Shown here in pieces: positions 7,569 through 10,692 of a stretch of 10,692 bases of DNA. Position 1 is the first letter of the stretch, and every line of letters begins with the position of its first letter. A program made the position numbers and the translations under genes. Source of the stretch: Planctomycetota bacterium (GTDB taxonomy: Bacteria > Planctomycetota > Planctomycetia > Pirellulales > UBA1268); the NCBI GenBank assembly GCA_003669255.1, contig QWPO01000033.1, positions 1 to 10,692 on the forward strand. The letters are read 5' to 3'. A model generated the notes under the pieces. That model did no database searches, was not told where the DNA came from, and saw nothing but the letters and a program-made list of their open reading frames with translations.

Positions 7569-9194
7569 TCAGGCCTCGGCCACCCACGCACTGCCGGCAT
7601 GTCGCTCCACCGCCGCGGCCACGAGGCCGGAAAACAACGGATGGGCCGCCGTTGGCTTGCTCTTGAACTCGGGGTGGAATTGGACGGCCACGAACCAGGG
7701 ATGGTCGGCTAGTTCCACGATCTCCACGAGCGAGCCGTCTGGACTCGTGCCGGCAATCACCAGGCCTGCCCGCTCGAGTTGCTCCCGATACCTGCCGTTG
7801 AACTCGTAGCGGTGACGGTGGCGCTCGGAGATCTGCGTCGTGCCGTAGGCGGCGGCCGACTTCGCGCCTTCGGCGAGCACGGCGGGCCGGGCCCCGAGCC
7901 GCATCGTGCCCCCCTTGTCGACCACCTTGTACTGCTCGTCCATCAGGCAGATCACGGGATGGGGCGTGTTGCGATCGAACTCGGTCGAGTGGGCCGCTTC
8001 GAGGCCGGCAGCGTGGCGAGCCACGTCGATCACCGCGCACTGCATGCCGAGACAGATGCCCAGGAATGGAAGTTTGCGCTCGCGGGCGAAGCGGATCGCC
8101 TCCACCTTCCCCTCGATGCCCCGCTCGCCGAAGCCGCCCGGCACGATCAGGCCGTCGAAGCCGGCGAGTAGTCGCTCGGCCCCCTCCCGCTCGATGTCTT
8201 CGCTCTTGATCGGCTGCACGCGGACCTGCGTCTTCTGGGCGATGCCGCCGTGGTCGAGGGCCTCGTAGATGCTCTTGTAGGCGTCGCGGTGCTCGGCGTA
8301 CTTGCCCACCAGCGCGATCGACACCTCGTGCTCGGGGTTTCGCAGGCGATGGAGGATGTCGTGCCACTCCTCGAGGTCGGCCGGTGCGGCCTGCATCCCG
8401 AAGCGGCGGAGGACGATCTCGTCGATCCGGTTCGACTGCAGCGACAGCGGCACCTCGTAGATCGAGAAGTCCTTGTCGCGTTCCTCGATCACGCACTCGA
8501 GCGGCACATTGCAGAAGAGCGCGATCTTCTCGCGGTCTGACACGTCGATCGACCGCTCGGTGCGGCAGACGAGAATGTCGGGCTGGATGCCGATCTGCCG
8601 CAGCAGGCCCACGGAGTGCTGCGTGGGCTTGGTCTTCAGTTCGCCGGCCGCCTTGAGATAGGGCACGAGCGTGAGGTGGATGAACACGCAGTTCTCGCGG
8701 CCCACTTCCAGCGGGATCTGCCGGATCGCTTCCAGGAAGGGGAGGCTCTCGATGTCGCCCACCGTGCCGCCGATTTCGGTGATGGCGATGTCGATGTCGG
8801 GGGCGGCGAGGTTCTTCACCACCTCCTTGATTTCGTTGGTGATGTGGGGGATCACCTGCACCGTCTTGCCGAGAAACTCTCCGCGCCGCTCCTTGTTGAT
8901 CACCGAGAGGTAGATCTGGCCCGTCGTGTAGTTGCACTCGCGGGTGAGCTGCGTGGAGGTGAACCGCTCGTAGTGGCCGAGGTCGAGGTCGGTCTCGCTG
9001 CCGTCGTCGAGGACATACACCTCGCCGTGCTGGTACGGGCTCATGGTGCCCGGATCGACGTTGATGTAGGGGTCGAGCTTCTGCATCCTCACCCGCAGGC
9101 CGCGGGATTCGAGGAGCATGGCGATCGAGGCGCTGGTGAGCCCCTTGCCGAGCGAGCTGACGACGCCGCCAGTCACGAACACGTGCTTCGTCAC
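7569..9194 (-). CDS. pyrG: CTP synthase
   Basis: A 541-aa cytoplasmic enzyme making CTP from UTP with ATP and glutamine, the last step of pyrimidine nucleotide synthesis. E. coli PyrG has 545 residues, so it is complete. The N-terminal synthetase domain shows VTGGVVSSLGKG (7-18, P-loop), KLDPYINVDPGTMSPYQHGEV (39-59, given as KLDPYINVDPG and TMSPYQHGEV) and EIGGTVGDIES (140-150). The C-terminal class I glutamine amidotransferase domain has PGGFGERG (352-359), nucleophile C381 in GICLGMQ and the partners H507 and E509 in FHPEF. The start is a GTG at 9194, not ATG; it fits the family N-terminus, and GGAAGGA lies about 9 nt upstream. It heads the run with DUF1844, DUF6807 and folD, with a promoter candidate at 9285-9313. 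Confidence 0.98.
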   Translation of the reverse strand: MTKHVFVTGGVVSSLGKGLTSASIAMLLESRGLRVRMQKLDPYINVDPGTMSPYQHGEVYVLDDGSETDLDLGHYERFTSTQLTRECNYTTGQIYLSVINKERRGEFLGKTVQVIPHITNEIKEVVKNLAAPDIDIAITEIGGTVGDIESLPFLEAIRQIPLEVGRENCVFIHLTLVPYLKAAGELKTKPTQHSVGLLRQIGIQPDILVCRTERSIDVSDREKIALFCNVPLECVIEERDKDFSIYEVPLSLQSNRIDEIVLRRFGMQAAPADLEEWHDILHRLRNPEHEVSIALVGKYAEHRDAYKSIYEALDHGGIAQKTQVRVQPIKSEDIEREGAERLLAGFDGLIVPGGFGERGIEGKVEAIRFARERKLPFLGICLGMQCAVIDVARHAAGLEAAHSTEFDRNTPHPVICLMDEQYKVVDKGGTMRLGARPAVLAEGAKSAAAYGTTQISERHRHRYEFNGRYREQLERAGLVIAGTSPDGSLVEIVELADHPWFVAVQFHPEFKSKPTAAHPLFSGLVAAAVERHAGSAWVAEA

Positions 9195-9271
9195 GGTGCG
9201 AGTTCCTTCCCGTCCGCCGGTGCGCTGCCATCCTGGGGCCGCCGCCCACCGGGGTGGACTTCACGACGACC

Positions 9272-9281
9272 GTTCCGGAAC
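9272..9281. promoter_or_regulatory. Palindrome near the predicted pyrG transcription start
   Basis: GTTCCGGAAC is a perfect 10-bp palindrome about halfway between the divergent pyrG and DAHP synthase genes. It lies just downstream of the pyrG -10 candidate, where a repressor could act. In GC-rich DNA such palindromes also arise by chance, and no regulator is known for it. Confidence 0.3.
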
Positions 9282-9284
9282 CGG

Positions 9285-9313
9285 ATTGAACCAGCGGTGC
9301 CCAGCGCGGTCAA
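9285..9313 (-). promoter_or_regulatory. Candidate sigma-70-type promoter of the pyrG operon
   Basis: On the minus strand TTGACC (9308-9313) is followed after exactly 17 nt by TTCAAT (9285-9290), five and four matches of six to the -35 and -10 consensus. Transcription would begin near 9278 and give a leader of roughly 85 nt. I see no GGGC-type start for CTP-sensing reiterative transcription as in Bacillus pyrG. No comparable promoter was found on the plus strand for the DAHP synthase gene. Confidence 0.42.
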
Positions 9314-9346
9314 ACCCCGCCGCGAATCGTCGTGTATGGTTGTGGG

Positions 9347-10411
9347 ATGCCCGCGACGAACGCCACCGCCACCTCGACGTCGAACCTCCGGATCAGGAGT
9401 CTCGAACCGCTTGTGCCGCCGGCTCGGCTCTGCGCCCTCCTGCCGCTGGATGACGCGGCACTCCGCACGATCGTCGAGGGTCGCCGCGCCGCCGAGGGGG
9501 TGCTCGCTGGAGCCGATCCGCGGCTGCTGGTGGTGGTTGGCCCCTGCTCGATCCACGACCCCGACGCGGCCCGCGAGTATGCCTCCCGGCTTCACGCGTT
9601 GGCCGGGCGGGTGTCCGACCGTCTGCTCGTAGTCATGCGGGTCTATTTCGAGAAGCCGCGGACAACGGTCGGCTGGAAGGGGCTGATCAACGACCCGCAT
9701 CTCGACGACTCGTTCGACGTGGGAACGGGTCTGCGGCTGGCACGGGCACTGCTCATCGAAATCGCCCGCATGGGCCTGCCGACTGCGACGGAGTTCCTCG
9801 AGCCGATCACGCCGCAGTACATCGCCGACACGATCGTGCTCGGAGCGATCGGTGCCCGCACGACCGAGAGCCCAACTCACCGCCAGATGGCCAGCGGCCT
9901 GTCGATGCCGGTGGGCTTCAAAAACTCCACCGACGGCTCCTTGCAAGCGGCGATCGACGCCATGATCGCCGCCAAAGCACCGCACAGCTTCCTGGGAATC
10001 GACGACTCGGGGGGCATCGCTGTGGTGTCCACCACCGGTAATCCCTGGGGCATGCTCATGCTGCGGGGTGGACGGTCCGGATCCAACTACTCATCTGAGG
10101 TGATGGCCGAGGCCCGCACACTGATGGAGAAGGCGGGGCTCCAGCCCCGAATCGTCGTTGACTGCAGCCACGCCAACTCAGGCAAGGATCCCACGCGGCA
10201 GTCGCTCGTGTGGCGGGACGTGCTCGCCCAGCGCGCCGCGGGCGACCGGTCGATCGTGGGAGTGATGCTCGAAAGCAACCTCCATCCCGGCAATCAGGCC
10301 GTGCAGGCCGACCGGTCGAAACTGGCCTACGGGGTGTCGGTGACCGACGCCTGCATCGGCTGGGACGAGACGGAGCAACTGCTGCTCGAGGCCCACGCCC
10401 GGCTGGCATAG
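9347..10411 (+). CDS. aroF: 3-deoxy-7-phosphoheptulonate (DAHP) synthase, class I, AroF/AroG/AroH family
   Basis: A 354-aa cytoplasmic enzyme joining phosphoenolpyruvate and erythrose 4-phosphate, the committed step to aromatic amino acids. Length matches the E. coli enzymes (about 350). Motifs are VVVGPCSIHDP (62-72), MRVYFEKPRTTVGWKGL (97-113), GARTTES (169-175), GFKN (190-193) and VDCSHANSGK (271-280). By analogy with AroG, the metal ligands are C67, H275, E309 and D334. The stretch ASGLSMPVGFKN recalls Tyr-sensitive AroF more than AroG, but the effector cannot be assigned; the symbol is a best guess. The usual FKNGTDG reads FKNSTDG here. The N-terminal part LRIRSLEPLVPP (14-25) belongs to the regulatory arm of the family, so feedback control is likely. 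The ATG at 9347 is preferred over an in-frame GTG at 9332 because it gives the family length. The gene is divergent from pyrG and followed by hairpin repeats. Confidence 0.95.
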   Translation: MPATNATATSTSNLRIRSLEPLVPPARLCALLPLDDAALRTIVEGRRAAEGVLAGADPRLLVVVGPCSIHDPDAAREYASRLHALAGRVSDRLLVVMRVYFEKPRTTVGWKGLINDPHLDDSFDVGTGLRLARALLIEIARMGLPTATEFLEPITPQYIADTIVLGAIGARTTESPTHRQMASGLSMPVGFKNSTDGSLQAAIDAMIAAKAPHSFLGIDDSGGIAVVSTTGNPWGMLMLRGGRSGSNYSSEVMAEARTLMEKAGLQPRIVVDCSHANSGKDPTRQSLVWRDVLAQRAAGDRSIVGVMLESNLHPGNQAVQADRSKLAYGVSVTDACIGWDETEQLLLEAHARLA

Positions 10412-10439
10412 CGGCTCGCCAACCGCCCGCCCGTCCCCT

Positions 10440-10464
10440 GTCGCACAGGTTTCCAACCTGTGCC
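10440..10464. repeat. Module A hairpin repeat
   Basis: This copy matches 24 of 25 bases of the module at 6-30. The stem GCACAGGTT / AACCTGTGC is perfect with a 3-nt loop. It begins 28 nt past the DAHP synthase stop and opens the repeat cluster that fills the rest of the window. Confidence 0.85.
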
Positions 10465-10481
10465 TCCTTGCCGACCCGTAT

Positions 10482-10569
10482 AAGCCGAAGGCCGTAAGGC
10501 CTCGGGCGTGGTCGAGAAGATGCCGCGTCTATCCTGGCCGCACCCCACGCCTCACGGCGTTGGGCTTTC
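10482..10569. repeat. Composite B-C cassette, first copy of an 88-bp unit
   Basis: Module B (10482-10508) has stem AGGCC / GGCCT with a GTAA tetraloop and an outer CCG / CGG stem past one bulged A. A 34-nt spacer (10509-10542) follows, then module C (from 10543), whose hairpin is followed by CTTTC. The unit is repeated at 10596-10683 with three mismatches. Confidence 0.9.
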
Positions 10570-10573
10570 TCGG

Positions 10574-10593
10574 ACAGGGAGTGGCCGCCCTGT
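10574..10593. repeat. Small hairpin between the two 88-bp units
   Basis: ACAGGG (10574-10579) and CCCTGT (10588-10593) can pair around an 8-nt loop. The arms recall the ACAGG / CCTGT core of module A, so this may be a degenerate module A copy; it may also be coincidence. Confidence 0.35.
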
Positions 10594-10595
10594 GC

Positions 10596-10683
10596 AAGCC
10601 GAAGGCCGTAAGGCCTCGGGCGCGGTCGAGAAGATGCCGCGTCTATCCTGGCCGCGTCCCACGCCTCACGGCGTTGGGCTTTC
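10596..10683. repeat. Composite B-C cassette, second copy of an 88-bp unit
   Basis: It is the same as 10482-10569 except at three positions: one in the first base of the spacer, one near its end and one at the first base of module C. The offset between copies is 114 bp. The spacer is conserved along with the hairpins, so this looks like a recent duplication. The cluster may continue beyond the window, which ends 9 nt later. Confidence 0.9.
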
Positions 10684-10692
10684 CCCCGGAAA

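Noticed and set aside
7555..9264. Upstream extension of the DUF1844 frame to 673 aa
   Set aside because: The extension is the wrong frame of pyrG. DUF1844 homology and the AAGGAG site both place the start at 7554.
10440..10692. CRISPR-like array
   Set aside because: The repeated units are long composite hairpins with conserved spacers, only two regular copies, and no cas gene. They are dispersed repeats.

Overview
The window is GC-rich bacterial DNA (by eye about two thirds G+C), densely packed with housekeeping-type genes on both strands. The overall look fits a planctomycete, probably of the Pirellula/Rhodopirellula kind. The reasons are a DUF1844 protein, a secreted DUF6807 protein, an ABC exporter with a long coiled-coil loop, and many short GC-rich hairpin repeats at gene ends. 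This is a family-level impression and not a species assignment. I see no rRNA, tRNA, CRISPR array, transposase or phage gene.

Layout. (1) 1-62: two facing copies of a hairpin repeat. (2) 87-1284, minus strand: cysH (APS-type sulfonucleotide reductase) followed 16 nt later by an Rrf2-family regulator, with a good promoter candidate at 1315-1343. (3) 1492-2964, plus strand: rhaB (L-rhamnulokinase). (4) 2961-3104: hairpin-repeat mosaic between the convergent rhaB and ABC genes. (5) 3119-5068, minus strand: an MsbA-like ABC exporter half-transporter. (6) 5069-5309: a 241-bp gap with a terminator-like hairpin, a promoter candidate and a short tandem repeat. (7) 5310-9194, minus strand: a tight four-gene run, pyrG - DUF1844 - DUF6807 - folD, joined by a 14-nt gap and two 4-nt start/stop overlaps. 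(8) 9195-9346: divergent control region. (9) 9347-10411, plus strand: a class I DAHP synthase (AroF/AroG/AroH family). (10) 10440-10683: another hairpin mosaic including an 88-bp unit present twice.

How the parts fit. CysH and the Rrf2 protein look like a self-contained sulfur-assimilation unit, the regulator lacking the Fe-S cysteine cluster as CymR-type cysteine regulators do. The pyrG operon joins CTP synthesis and one-carbon folate metabolism with two poorly understood proteins. DAHP synthase starts the shikimate pathway. RhaB stands alone here without other rhamnose genes.

The most unusual material is non-coding. Three hairpin modules (A, B and C) recur in different combinations, always just past gene 3' ends. 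B and C form a cassette with a constant 34-nt spacer in three copies. Modules A and B both show compensatory base changes in their stems, which suggests the structure itself is maintained. All promoter, operator and terminator calls are by eye.
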